From positions 1 to 64,000 of the forward strand of contig JABIFF010000016.1 in assembly GCA_018650845.1 (NCBI GenBank): a stretch of DNA of 64,000 nt, given 5' to 3'. Positions 32,401 to 41,354 of this stretch are shown one piece after another (the stretch's first letter is position 1; each line of letters starts with the position of its first letter). The notes below the pieces were generated by a model. It did not search any database. It was not told the DNA's origin and saw only the letters and a program-made list of their open reading frames with translations. Origin of the DNA: Chloroflexota bacterium. Lineage in GTDB: Bacteria; Chloroflexota; Dehalococcoidia; Lucifugimonadales; Lucifugimonadaceae. Position numbers and translations under genes: made by a program.

Positions 32401-33534
32401 CTATCTGTCTTGAACGCTGCCGTCGAAGCCGATTGGGGTGTCGAGGATTTTTGGATTTTCGGGTCCGGAGAGGGCGGCTTCGTTTAGTTCGATGCCGAGT
32501 CCTGGGCCTTCTGGAACGATGAGGTAGCCGTCAACGAGTTCAAGCGGAGTGACTAGAAGATCGCTCTTTGGAGGCTCGGATTCACCGGTGTACTCCTGAA
32601 GTGCGAAGTTCGGGATGCAGGCGTCGAGTTGAACACATGCTGCTGTACTAACCGGAGAAAGCGGGTTGTGAGGAATGACCTTCACGTGCTTCGCTTCTGC
32701 CATCGCAGCGACTTTCTTCGATCCTGAGAGTCCACCACATAGGCAGAGATCGGGTCGGATGTAAGAAGCGGCGTTAGCTTCGAGAAGCTGTTCGTATTCG
32801 AAGATAGTCGTGAAACGTTCACCAGTTGCGATCGGAATGTTGCACTGATCGGCGACATCTCCCATTCGGGCTGGGCTGTCTGGAAGCATAGGGTCTTCAT
32901 AGAAGAACGGGTTGAACTGTTCGAGTCGTCGGCCCAGCCAAATGCTTTCGGCGGGTGCCATCTGTCGATGAATTTCAACACAGATATCTACTTCGCCACC
33001 GACTGCCTCTTTCACAGCGCCAACACGGTCGACCGCTTCATCGGCCCATTCGGTGTATGACTTGTGGAGGTAGTAATCGGGCGGGAACGGTGTGAACCGA
33101 ACGGCAGTGAATCCGTCTTTGACCGCAGCTTGAGCGCTCGCAACGAGGTCGTCTTTGGTTGTGCCGCCAACGTGCATGTAGCAGCGGACTTTATCGCGAG
33201 TCTTGCCGCCCATGAGATCGTAAATCGGCACCCCGAGCCGTTTGCCCTTGATGTCCCACAGTGCGATGTCGATGGCACTAAGTGCACCCTGAACCACTGA
33301 GCCCATGAAGTGGGACGAGCGATATAGCCACTGGTAGTGGTGTTCGATGTAATCGGGATTCTTGCCCTTGAGGTATTCGGCCATCGTATCGACCATCGTC
33401 TTGGTAGGCCGCTGCCAGCCGTGAACTCCGCCTTCACCGATACCGACCGTGCCGTCTTCGCAGTAAATGCGAATCAGCAGCCAGCGGTCCCAAAGCATCG
33501 TTTCTACTCGTTCAATCTTGGTTGGTGCTGGCAT
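32401..33534 (-). CDS. Enolase-superfamily enzyme (second mandelate racemase/MLE-type)
   Basis: 377 aa from ATG 33534; an upstream in-frame start at 33705 would add 57 poorly conserved residues and is unlikely. Motifs: VEIHRQM (metal Glu plus His), FYEDPM, ATGERF and IPHNPLSPV. The pattern is the same as in the gene at 29901, so they are paralogs with the same chemistry but clearly diverged. Likely a dehydratase for an acid sugar. Same strand and close spacing with the Gfo/Idh/MocA gene suggest an operon. Confidence 0.9.
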   Translation of the reverse strand: MPAPTKIERVETMLWDRWLLIRIYCEDGTVGIGEGGVHGWQRPTKTMVDTMAEYLKGKNPDYIEHHYQWLYRSSHFMGSVVQGALSAIDIALWDIKGKRLGVPIYDLMGGKTRDKVRCYMHVGGTTKDDLVASAQAAVKDGFTAVRFTPFPPDYYLHKSYTEWADEAVDRVGAVKEAVGGEVDICVEIHRQMAPAESIWLGRRLEQFNPFFYEDPMLPDSPARMGDVADQCNIPIATGERFTTIFEYEQLLEANAASYIRPDLCLCGGLSGSKKVAAMAEAKHVKVIPHNPLSPVSTAACVQLDACIPNFALQEYTGESEPPKSDLLVTPLELVDGYLIVPEGPGLGIELNEAALSGPENPKILDTPIGFDGSVQDR

Positions 33535-33723
33535 TTTGAAATGGTTCCGTTTCTGTATGGATGCGGTGTTCGGGCGAGCTTTCGTCGGTAAAAAGCCTTT
33601 GTTAGCCGAGAAGGTAGCTCGGAATCGGGGCGGATACAAGATCAAATCGGTTTGTGTTGCGGTCTCAGCGGGGTTATAACCACGGCAGAAACAGAGTGAT
33701 GACAAACGAGAGAGAAGAATTTT

Positions 33724-35220
33724 TTGCTTGATCTAGTGATTAAGAACGCAAAAGTAATCGATGGTTCGGGGTCTGGGGCGCTGGTGCTGGACGTCGGAAT
33801 TGAGGGCGACAAGATCGTTGCGATTGCGCCATCGATAGAAGCTGAATCAGCAGAAACTCTCGACGCGACGGGACTCGTGCTTTCTCCCGGATTCATCGAT
33901 GTCCACTCGCACGATGATTTCCATGTGCTGATCGAACCCGAAGTTCGTCACAATATTCTTCAGGGAATAACGACTGCGATTGTCGGTAACTGTGGCTTCG
34001 GAGCCGCAGGTTCTGAGGCTGGCAAAATCCAGATGAAGGCGATCAACGAGCCTTCTGCTGAGTTGCCTGATTGGGCGGGGTATGCCGGATATCTGGATGA
34101 GGTAGACAAGACTTCTCCAGTGTTGAATGTTGCTGCTCTGATAGGTCATCACACCGCACGGCGCGAAGCTATGGGGGGCGTGGAAGATCGTCCGCCAACT
34201 GCTGACGAACTCTCCCGAATGCTGGCGAACGTGAGCGAAGGCATGGAGGCTGGTGCGGTTGGAATGTCGACGGGGCTTGTTTACGAGCCGGGTAGGTATG
34301 CGTCGACTGAAGAAGTCGTGGCGCTAACAAAGGTCGTCGGAAAGCACGGCGGTCTTTATGTATCGCACATGCGAGATGAGGGTTCAGGGCTTCTCGATTC
34401 AGTTCGAGAAACACTTCATATCGGAGAGGCTGCGGGAACGGCGGTCGAGGTATCGCATCACAAATCGGTTGGTAAAGACAACTGGGGCATGGTCGCTCGA
34501 TCTCTCGAAATGATCGAAGATGCCGTTGCTGACGGTCGTGATGTAACTGCCGATCAGTATCCGTATACCGCTCGAAGCACGATGTTGTTCGCACTTGTGC
34601 AGAACGGAACGTTCAACTCGACCCCGGGCGGAGCTATGGGCAAGTCTTCACCAGACGAAGTGCTGTTGTGCTCGGTTCCGGGTCAGAGCGATTTCGAAGG
34701 TCGCACACTGCAGAGTTTCGTCGAAGAGTTTGATTTGCCGGGTGAAGAAGCTGCGAACAAGCTGCTTCGCGACTACTCAGGCGATATTTTGGTTGCAGCT
34801 TTTGGCATGGACGAAGGCGACGTTCGGATGGTCATGGCGCATTCGTCGACAATGATCGGAACCGATGGGCTAGATCGTGGCTCGAAGCCGCATCCGCGTG
34901 CATGGGGCACTTACCCTCGGGTGCTAGGAAAGTACGTTCGAGAAGAGGGTGTGATCTCTCTTGAGAACGCCATCTACAAGATGACTCACATGCCTGCTGA
35001 GAAGTTTGGCATAGCCAACCGAGGCTTGGTCAAAAAGGGCTACTACGCTGATCTTGTGTTGTTCGATCCGGATACTGTGATCGACCAAGCCACGTACGAA
35101 AATTCTCGCGTGGGACCGAAAGGCATGCCGCATGTGATTGTGAACGGGAAGTTTGCAGTTCGGGATGGCGAGCATGCAGGTTCACGATCAGGTCGTGCCA
35201 TTCGTCGGGGACAAATTTAG
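33724..35220 (+). CDS. N-acyl-D-amino-acid deacylase (D-aminoacylase)
   Basis: 498 aa from TTG 33724. Amidohydrolase-superfamily D-aminoacylase: H61-S-H63 (DVHSHDD), C90 in GNCGFG which replaces a metal ligand in this family, YVSHMRDE with a catalytic His, SHHKSVGKDNWG and the Asp region MAHSSTMIGTDGL. Hydrolyses N-acyl-D-amino acids or D-hydantoin-like compounds; cytoplasmic. It is divergent from the enolase-type gene, and same-strand with the two enolase paralogs after it. This connects amino-acid-derived N-acyl compounds to the cluster, though substrate is unproven. Confidence 0.92.
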   Translation: MLDLVIKNAKVIDGSGSGALVLDVGIEGDKIVAIAPSIEAESAETLDATGLVLSPGFIDVHSHDDFHVLIEPEVRHNILQGITTAIVGNCGFGAAGSEAGKIQMKAINEPSAELPDWAGYAGYLDEVDKTSPVLNVAALIGHHTARREAMGGVEDRPPTADELSRMLANVSEGMEAGAVGMSTGLVYEPGRYASTEEVVALTKVVGKHGGLYVSHMRDEGSGLLDSVRETLHIGEAAGTAVEVSHHKSVGKDNWGMVARSLEMIEDAVADGRDVTADQYPYTARSTMLFALVQNGTFNSTPGGAMGKSSPDEVLLCSVPGQSDFEGRTLQSFVEEFDLPGEEAANKLLRDYSGDILVAAFGMDEGDVRMVMAHSSTMIGTDGLDRGSKPHPRAWGTYPRVLGKYVREEGVISLENAIYKMTHMPAEKFGIANRGLVKKGYYADLVLFDPDTVIDQATYENSRVGPKGMPHVIVNGKFAVRDGEHAGSRSGRAIRRGQI

Positions 35221-35316
35221 GTAAATCGTTCGAAATTGGGAGTAGACTGCGCCCGAATATCAGCGTCCGCTCAGTGCATGGGACTGGACGGCGCACCAGA
35301 CCGCTAAGGAAATCAC

Positions 35317-36504
35317 GTGCCAGAAATCATCGAATCGATCACGGTTACGCCGATACCGTCGAGCTATCAAAAAGAGCTCGGCAAAAACGCATACATCGAC
35401 AACATTGGTACGCAGCGACTTGAATGGGTTGTTCGTGCAAAAAGTTCAAGCGGCGCCGAAGGTATTTCGATTGCGAATCGCCTGATGCGTGATGGCTCGG
35501 TCGAGAGCATGCTGGCGCACATTAAAGGCGCACTACTGGGGCGTGAAATCGATGACCTACTAGAGATTTCCAATGGTGTGGTTACCGGGGCAGGACCGGG
35601 TATGGATCGCTGGTACCGTCGAAACGGCTGGATGACCATTCTGGCGTTCGATCTTGTTGGCAAGGTTCGCGGAGTTTCGGCAATCGATTTACTCGGTGGA
35701 AAAAAGCACGATTCAATTCCTGCTTACGACACCACTCTCTATTTCCAAGATTTCCTGAATCCTGAAAAGGGTGCACAGCAGGTTGGAGACGAAGCTGCCA
35801 AAGCTGTTGCTGATGGCTGGCGGGCGCTGAAGCTCAAGATGGGCAGAGGCGGCAAGTGGATGCTGCCAGAAGCCGGAATGCGGCGTGATATTGAAGTAGT
35901 TCAGTCGGTTCGTGAATCGGTTGGGCCAGACGTAAAAATCTACGTCGATGCGAACTTTGGCTACGACGGGCGTCTTGATCTTCTGGATGAGTACATCAAG
36001 GAAGTCACTCCTCTCGATATCTTCTGGTTCGAAGAGATGATCACCCACGACGTCGACGGCTACAAGGCGATGCGAGAAATGCTGGCAAAGTACGGTTCTT
36101 CAGCTTTGCTCACGTGTGGTGAAGTAGACCGAGATCCGATTTCCGAAGTGTTCCAAGATTTGATTGATGATCGACTGATCGATGGCTACCAGCCCGACAT
36201 CGTAGGTCATGGCTTTTTGGGTTGGATGGATATTGAACGTCAGCTAAAGGGCACTGGTGTTCGAACGATTCCGCACAACTTTGGCAACGGCTGCTTTGGG
36301 AGCTACGCCAGCATCGTTTGGGGAGCGGCTTCAGAGACTTATGTTTCGCTTGAAGATGAACGCAATCTTGCGCACTATCTGACTCCACTGCCTGAGTTCA
36401 CGAATGGGGCGTACGCACTGCCGACCGGACCGGGATTGGGTGTTGATATCGATGAGGCCGGCTACGCTCCGCATGCCAAGCATGAGAACAGGATGGAGGC
36501 GTAG
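35317..36504 (+). CDS. Enolase-superfamily enzyme (KxK-type, third paralog)
   Basis: 395 aa from GTG 35317 with TAAGGAAA 5-6 bp upstream. Barrel residues: KLKMGRGGKW with the K-x-K pair, YVDANFGYDGR with the first metal Asp, WFEEM with the second Glu, CGEVDRD with a third acid, and TIPHNFGNGC with a late His. The K-x-K motif places it closer to mandelate racemase / muconate lactonizing enzymes than to the two on the minus strand. The stop is 2 bp from the start of the next gene, and the two share long similar stretches (DTTLYFQDFLNPEKG and DSSLYFQDLVNPAEG), so they are a tandem duplication. Confidence 0.9.
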   Translation: MPEIIESITVTPIPSSYQKELGKNAYIDNIGTQRLEWVVRAKSSSGAEGISIANRLMRDGSVESMLAHIKGALLGREIDDLLEISNGVVTGAGPGMDRWYRRNGWMTILAFDLVGKVRGVSAIDLLGGKKHDSIPAYDTTLYFQDFLNPEKGAQQVGDEAAKAVADGWRALKLKMGRGGKWMLPEAGMRRDIEVVQSVRESVGPDVKIYVDANFGYDGRLDLLDEYIKEVTPLDIFWFEEMITHDVDGYKAMREMLAKYGSSALLTCGEVDRDPISEVFQDLIDDRLIDGYQPDIVGHGFLGWMDIERQLKGTGVRTIPHNFGNGCFGSYASIVWGAASETYVSLEDERNLAHYLTPLPEFTNGAYALPTGPGLGVDIDEAGYAPHAKHENRMEA

Positions 36505-36506
36505 TT

Positions 36507-37730
36507 ATGACCACTTCAACTCTAGACAGTCACGTCATAAATAAAATTACGATTACGCCGATTGAAACCTACTTTGGCGCTCCCGGCAAAGGACGCATAG
36601 TTGGTCGTAACGCCAAGATGGAGAATTATGGTCACAACCAGCGAGAGTGGTTGCTGCAGGTATTCACCGATTCGGGATTGGTGGGTTTGAGCAATGCTCG
36701 ACCTGCCATGAACCGTGGCGGAATTCTCGGTATATACAACGATTTTCAAGATCTGATCGGCAAGAAACTTTCAGATTTCTTCAGCGTTTCGGGGGGACGA
36801 GTAACGAACGTAAGTCCTCGATGGTCTGATTTGTTCGACCGTTACGGATTTCTGGATGTAGCACTCTTCGACCTGATCGGACGGGCGCTTGGAACACCTT
36901 CGTACAGTCTTCTTGGCGACAAGGTTCGAGACAAGGTCGAAGGCTACGATTCGAGTCTTTACTTCCAAGACCTCGTGAACCCTGCCGAAGGTGCGAACGC
37001 CGTGGCTATCGAAGCCGCTGAGGCTGTCGAAAAGGGCTGGCGGGCGATGAAGCTCAAGCTGGGTCGACCCGGCAAGTGGTTCGAGCCAAACGCCGGAACT
37101 CGACGTGATATCGAAGTTGTCGAATCAGTACGGGCGACTGTTGGCGACGATATAAAAATTCTTGTCGATGCCAACAACGGCTATGACGGTCGTATCGATC
37201 TGTTGGAAGACTTTGTTCGTGGCATCAGCGATCTGAACGTTATGTGGATGGAAGAGATGATCACCGAGAGCATCTCTGATTACCAGAAGCTGAAGGAATT
37301 CAGAGACAAGTACACGCCGAAGACGATGATCGTCGACGGCGAGAGTCACAAAGGTCGCCAGACTATCTACTGGCAGCTAATGGAACAGGGACTGCTCGAC
37401 GCAATTCAGCCCGACATGCTTCACATGGGATTCTGGCAATTTCACGTGCTGGCACGCGATATCGAGGAATCGGGAGTGGATACCCTGATTGCTCCACACA
37501 ACTACAACGCTGCCTATTTGGGGCTTCGCGCCGACATTCATTTCGGTGCCGCCACAAAGCGGTTTGTGATTGCTGAAGATTCAACGCTCGATTTCGATTT
37601 GTATCAGGGCGATGAGTATGCATTTGAAGATGGAATGTACACAGTGCCTGACTCGCCGGGGCTGGCGGTGAGCATTGATCAGGAACTTTACGATCGTGTG
37701 TACAGACAGCACGAAACAGTTATTAGCTAG
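36507..37730 (+). CDS. Enolase-superfamily enzyme (tandem fourth paralog)
   Basis: 407 aa. KLKLGRPGKW (K-x-K), LVDANNGYDGR (first metal Asp), MWMEEM, VDGESHKG and IAPHNYNAAYLG. Paralog of the previous gene, with conserved segments (RRDIEVVESVR) but a different active-site loop after the third ligand (GESHKGRQ instead of GEVDRDP), which hints at a different substrate. Two base pairs separate the genes, so they are co-transcribed. The next gene, an epimerase, follows 28 bp on. Confidence 0.9.
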   Translation: MTTSTLDSHVINKITITPIETYFGAPGKGRIVGRNAKMENYGHNQREWLLQVFTDSGLVGLSNARPAMNRGGILGIYNDFQDLIGKKLSDFFSVSGGRVTNVSPRWSDLFDRYGFLDVALFDLIGRALGTPSYSLLGDKVRDKVEGYDSSLYFQDLVNPAEGANAVAIEAAEAVEKGWRAMKLKLGRPGKWFEPNAGTRRDIEVVESVRATVGDDIKILVDANNGYDGRIDLLEDFVRGISDLNVMWMEEMITESISDYQKLKEFRDKYTPKTMIVDGESHKGRQTIYWQLMEQGLLDAIQPDMLHMGFWQFHVLARDIEESGVDTLIAPHNYNAAYLGLRADIHFGAATKRFVIAEDSTLDFDLYQGDEYAFEDGMYTVPDSPGLAVSIDQELYDRVYRQHETVIS

Positions 37731-37758
37731 CCAACGACATTAGGAAATTTTAAGAACT

Positions 37759-38790
37759 ATGAAAGTACTGATTACGGGTATCACGGGACGTGTGGGCGCG
37801 AATATTGCGCAGAATTTCCTCGAAAGAGGGCACGACGTGCGCGGCATGGTGTGGTCGGGCGATCCTCAGGCAGAGAAGATGAAGGCCGTTGGGGCTGAGA
37901 TTGTCGAGGGCGATCTGGCCAGTTCTTCAGATGTGAATGCAGCGGTCGATGGGCAGGAAGTTATCTTGCATTTGGGTGCGGCTTTTCAGGCTGGAGGACC
38001 GTTCACTCCGGAGCAATATTTCGATACCAATGTGAAGGGTACTTTCAACATTCTTGAGGCCTCTAAGAACCTCGGGGCTCAGTTGAAGCACGTGTTCATT
38101 ACGAGCACCGATGCGACGATGTTTAAGTACCCCGAAGGCGGTATTGCCGAGCCGATTGCTGAGGATTCTCTCCCGCTTTCGACTACCGATTGGTACGGCT
38201 ATTCGAAGGTTCTCTGCGAGAGCTTGTTGAACCGCTATCACGCCCAAGACGGTCTACGCGGAACGATCATTCGATTCGCCAACGTTTGGGGTGCTGGTGA
38301 GATTCTTAATTTCAGACAATTCCACCTGAGCCACTTCTTGACGCAGTTCGAAAGTCGAACCGATGACGCTGGTAAGGCAACTTACGCGGAACTTCAGGCT
38401 GAAGCTGCTAAGAGTGATGGCGGTCCACGATTGATCGTTGCGCGAGATGTGAATGGTCGACCGTGGAAGAAGCATCAGGTTGAAGTTCGTGATCTTGTTC
38501 ACGCGTACGAACAGGCTGTTGGCAATCCTAATACGTTCGGAAATGTCTACCAGTTGGGATCGAAAGAGCCGTTCACTTGGGACGTGCTAATTCCGTATAT
38601 ATCGGAGAAGACTGGCATTCCGTATTCAACGGTTGATCTGCCAACGAATCCGACGTTCTATGAGTACGATCTTTCGGCTGCGAAAAACGATTTCGGATAC
38701 AACCCGACTCTTTCGTTGAACGAGATGGTTGATGAAGCGATTCGCTACAACGCTGAAGGCGGCGGCGGAATTATTCCAACGAAGGTTTAG
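37759..38790 (+). CDS. NAD-dependent epimerase/dehydratase (extended SDR)
   Basis: 343 aa. Rossmann GITGRVG at 7-13, and active-site Y146-x3-K150 (YGYSK). TSTDA near 116-120 gives the catalytic Thr/Ser. Extended SDRs act on nucleotide-sugars or cyclic sugars as epimerases, dehydratases or reductases. It ends the enolase-containing gene group on this strand, so it may work on the same free or acid sugar. Specific name not possible. Confidence 0.9.
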   Translation: MKVLITGITGRVGANIAQNFLERGHDVRGMVWSGDPQAEKMKAVGAEIVEGDLASSSDVNAAVDGQEVILHLGAAFQAGGPFTPEQYFDTNVKGTFNILEASKNLGAQLKHVFITSTDATMFKYPEGGIAEPIAEDSLPLSTTDWYGYSKVLCESLLNRYHAQDGLRGTIIRFANVWGAGEILNFRQFHLSHFLTQFESRTDDAGKATYAELQAEAAKSDGGPRLIVARDVNGRPWKKHQVEVRDLVHAYEQAVGNPNTFGNVYQLGSKEPFTWDVLIPYISEKTGIPYSTVDLPTNPTFYEYDLSAAKNDFGYNPTLSLNEMVDEAIRYNAEGGGGIIPTKV

Positions 38791-38805
38791 TTCTTCTGTG
38801 AGTCT

Positions 38806-39095
38806 GCCCCACCTCTTCCAGTGGGAGAGGGTTGGGGCGATGGTGAAATCGCTCGGCGGAACAATCTTATTTCCTGAGCGGCACCCGAAGGATCTGGTGC
38901 GGCGGGGTGATGTGGCAAGTGCTCACTAACGACGGATCGCTCTCTCAAGCTGCCCTAAGCTGAACGATGTGGGCGTTTGTCTGCCGTCCTTCGACGGGGC
39001 TCAGGATGACACTTGGGATGTGGGTGGACTAGGTGAATGGTGAAAATTGCCAGTCCTAGCGTCACCGACGAAGGTCTCTCCACTTTGGTCGAAAC
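38806..39095. repeat. Composite intergenic repeat (copy 1 of a ~225-bp module)
   Basis: The 331-bp gap 38791-39121 starts with a family B hairpin (38806-38842) and continues with a long imperfect match to 42228-42450: CTGAGCGGCACCCGAAGGAT, GCTGAACGATGTGGGCGTTT, the family C block CCGTCCTTCGACGGGGCTCA and the family D block CGAAGGTCTCTCCACTTTGG, in the same order. The two copies share the order of blocks though spacing and single bases differ. No gene is recognised in the gap. Confidence 0.7.
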
Positions 39096-39121
39096 ATCTG
39101 AGTTTGGGCGTCCGCGAAAAG

Positions 39122-39661
39122 CTACGGCCTGACGCGGTTCATGGCGACGTACATTCCGACGCCTAATCCGATGTAGGCGACGATGTTTAAGAACACGCCG
39201 TTCCAGACACCGAGCATCGAAGCTACGGTGAATCCGACAACCCATATGCCAAACATCGTCATTGCCGCGACTATGCGGAGTCGTGCATCGAGCTTGTACT
39301 TACCGGCTCTACGGACGTAGTCGCCCACCGGTGATCCGCCTAAGGCTATGACGAACGATGCTGCGACGTTTCCGATCATGAAGCCGAGCGGAAGCACCCA
39401 TAGAACCCAAACGATGATTGCGTACGCTACTCCAAAGCCGATAGCTCCAATAATCGACAGCAGGATTACCCGCGACAACTCAGCTGGAGTCGATCGGAAG
39501 ATCGGTGCCTGTCCGATGCTTGCGCAATCGGGGCATCGTGCACCAACTGGCGATTGCACCATGCACTGGGGGCAAATCAGATCGCCACAACGTGAGCAGC
39601 CGAGATTGGATGCGGTGTCGGGGTGTCGAACGCAGGCGCTTTGGAAGGTGTCGTTAGTCAT
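39122..39661 (-). CDS. Membrane protein with N-terminal B-box-type zinc finger
   Basis: 179 aa. The first 50 residues carry a regular Cys/His series (ACVRHPDTASNLGCSRCGD, LICPQCMVQSPVGARCPDC) of the B-box / zinc ribbon type. Three to four transmembrane helices follow (about 64-175). Such proteins occur in Chloroflexota and Actinobacteria with unknown role, sometimes near cell-envelope genes. It sits next to plsY on the same strand, with 64 bp between. The zinc finger would face the cytoplasm. Confidence 0.75.
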   Translation of the reverse strand: MTNDTFQSACVRHPDTASNLGCSRCGDLICPQCMVQSPVGARCPDCASIGQAPIFRSTPAELSRVILLSIIGAIGFGVAYAIIVWVLWVLPLGFMIGNVAASFVIALGGSPVGDYVRRAGKYKLDARLRIVAAMTMFGIWVVGFTVASMLGVWNGVFLNIVAYIGLGVGMYVAMNRVRP

Positions 39662-39725
39662 TGGCGAATCAGGATACCGGCAAATTGTGTTTTTTTACTG
39701 GGTGATGCCGGGATTTGGTAAATCG

Positions 39726-40391
39726 TTACTGGTCGATCCACTCTTCTCGGTTGGCTATATCTCTGTCGAACACTACCCGGGTAAGTAGCAGGCGAGCTGA
39801 AATCGTTCCTGAGGTATCTCGTAGAGAGTTAGATGTCATTCGTTTGAATGCGGTTATGAGAGCGAATACAGCCGAGAAAATTACGAGTTCGACCGGGAGG
39901 TTAAGTAGAGCTGCCCATATCGGCATCATGATCACTGCGATTAGCCACCAAACGGCTGAATCTTTCCACGGGGTGAACAGTACTCCCAGTGCGGGAACTG
40001 ATCCGTAGACGATGAGCAGTGGGAAGTCGAGAGCGAGAGTCGTGCCAAGCACAGTCGCCATTCCTCGACCGCCCTGGAATTTTGCGAACACCGACCAGTT
40101 GTGACCAAGAATTGCTGCAATCGCTACTGTTGCTTCAGTGCCGACTCCGAGATCGAGATAGCGGCTTGAAACGAGAAAAACTGGCAACGATCCTTTTACA
40201 AAGACGTCAAACACGACGACGGGTGCTGCCCACTTTGCGCCTACCTGTGAAGTTAGGTTCGAGGCGCCGACGTTGCCGGAGCCATGCTGTCTGATATCGA
40301 CTCCACCGACCCATCTACCTATGAGGTACGAAGTCGGAATTGAACCCACTAAGTAGGCAGCTACGATGGCGATAGTGGTCGTTACATCCAT
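39726..40391 (-). CDS. plsY: Glycerol-3-phosphate acyltransferase PlsY
   Basis: 221 aa, multi-pass membrane protein. Motif GSGNVGASN and the GGRGMATVLG loop of acyl-phosphate dependent PlsY are present, as is GSIPTSYLIGR at the start. It transfers an acyl group from acyl-phosphate to glycerol-3-phosphate, the first step of phospholipid synthesis. The C-terminus is longer than usual by about 20 residues (LLTRVVFDRDIANREEW). It lies 6 bp after the PHP-domain gene, on the same strand. Confidence 0.93.
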   Translation of the reverse strand: MDVTTTIAIVAAYLVGSIPTSYLIGRWVGGVDIRQHGSGNVGASNLTSQVGAKWAAPVVVFDVFVKGSLPVFLVSSRYLDLGVGTEATVAIAAILGHNWSVFAKFQGGRGMATVLGTTLALDFPLLIVYGSVPALGVLFTPWKDSAVWWLIAVIMMPIWAALLNLPVELVIFSAVFALITAFKRMTSNSLRDTSGTISARLLLTRVVFDRDIANREEWIDQ

Positions 40392-40397
40392 CGGGAT

Positions 40398-41354
40398 TTA
40401 CTTCAATCCTGCTGGAACGCTACCGATGTTCGAGCCGTGCATCTGCTTTGCTCGATTTAGAAGTTTTTCAACGGTATCGGGAGGCGGACCATTGGTGCCC
40501 GGAAGAGTTTCGTTCTTTGCGCCGAGGGCGTGATAGTCGGTTCCACCTGAGGGAACAAGATTGTGCCGAGTGGCGATATCGAGAAATGAATCACGCCGAC
40601 CGCTGGAGTATTTCTCTGCGTAGACCTCGATGCCCACGAGTCCGGCTTCGACTAGCTGTTTCACCAGCTTGCCTAGCTTGTTCACGGTTCGAGGGTGGGC
40701 AATCGCCCCGATTCCTCCTGCCGTGTGGATCATCTCTAGCGCTTGCACAGGATGCAGTTTTGGTCGTGGAATTCGGGCGATGCCCTTGTCGCCCAAAAAA
40801 CGATCGAACGCTTCGGCAACGGTATCGACGTGTCCAGCTTCGACCATTGCTCGGGCGATGTGCGGGCGCCCTACGGAGCCTTTCGCCATTTCGACGACAC
40901 GTTCCCACGAAACAGGGCGTTTGATTTCGGTGAGCTTGTCGACCATCGCTTTTGCAACATCGACTCGTTCGATTCGAAATTGTTCCAATTTCGTTTGCAG
41001 CTTTGGGTTTTCAGGATCGATGAAGTAGCCGAGCAGGTGCAGTTCAGATTCGTCGTCGGCGGTGCCAAGTTCGATTCCAGGGATGATCGTGAGATGCTCG
41101 TGCGCCTCGGCTGCTTCGACTGCTTCGGCGACTCCGTTTGTCGAATCGTGATCGGTTACGGCGATAGTTCGAAGAGTCGTCGATGAAATCTGGTCGATCA
41201 GTTGCTTTGGTGTGAGCGTGCCGTCAGATGCTGTCGTGTGCAGATGAAGGTCGACCTCTACCGGCCATTCGGGTCTGACTACGGGAGCGGACGGGTTGTA
41301 ACGACTGCCTTCGGCGTTTTGGCCCGCTGAGTTTTGGTTAGCGGAGTCGCTCAA
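40398..41354 (-). CDS. PHP-domain metal-dependent phosphoesterase (TrpH/YciV type)
   Basis: 318 aa. Polymerase and histidinol phosphatase fold: HLHTTASDG (H-x-H), TDHDSTNG, PGIELGT and later IAHPRT and a C-terminal DYHAL. The family includes 3',5'-nucleoside bisphosphate phosphatase and RNase AM (YciV), which trims 5' ends of rRNA and degrades short RNA. Start overlaps the ymdB stop by ATGA, and the cluster rny-ymdB-PHP is RNA-linked, which favours a nucleotide/RNA role over other PHP functions. Cytoplasmic. Confidence 0.88.
   Translation of the reverse strand: MSDSANQNSAGQNAEGSRYNPSAPVVRPEWPVEVDLHLHTTASDGTLTPKQLIDQISSTTLRTIAVTDHDSTNGVAEAVEAAEAHEHLTIIPGIELGTADDESELHLLGYFIDPENPKLQTKLEQFRIERVDVAKAMVDKLTEIKRPVSWERVVEMAKGSVGRPHIARAMVEAGHVDTVAEAFDRFLGDKGIARIPRPKLHPVQALEMIHTAGGIGAIAHPRTVNKLGKLVKQLVEAGLVGIEVYAEKYSSGRRDSFLDIATRHNLVPSGGTDYHALGAKNETLPGTNGPPPDTVEKLLNRAKQMHGSNIGSVPAGLK

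Noticed and set aside
33535-33705. 57-residue N-terminal extension of the second enolase-type protein
   Set aside because: Not similar to any family member, no ribosome site, and the family start is at 33534.
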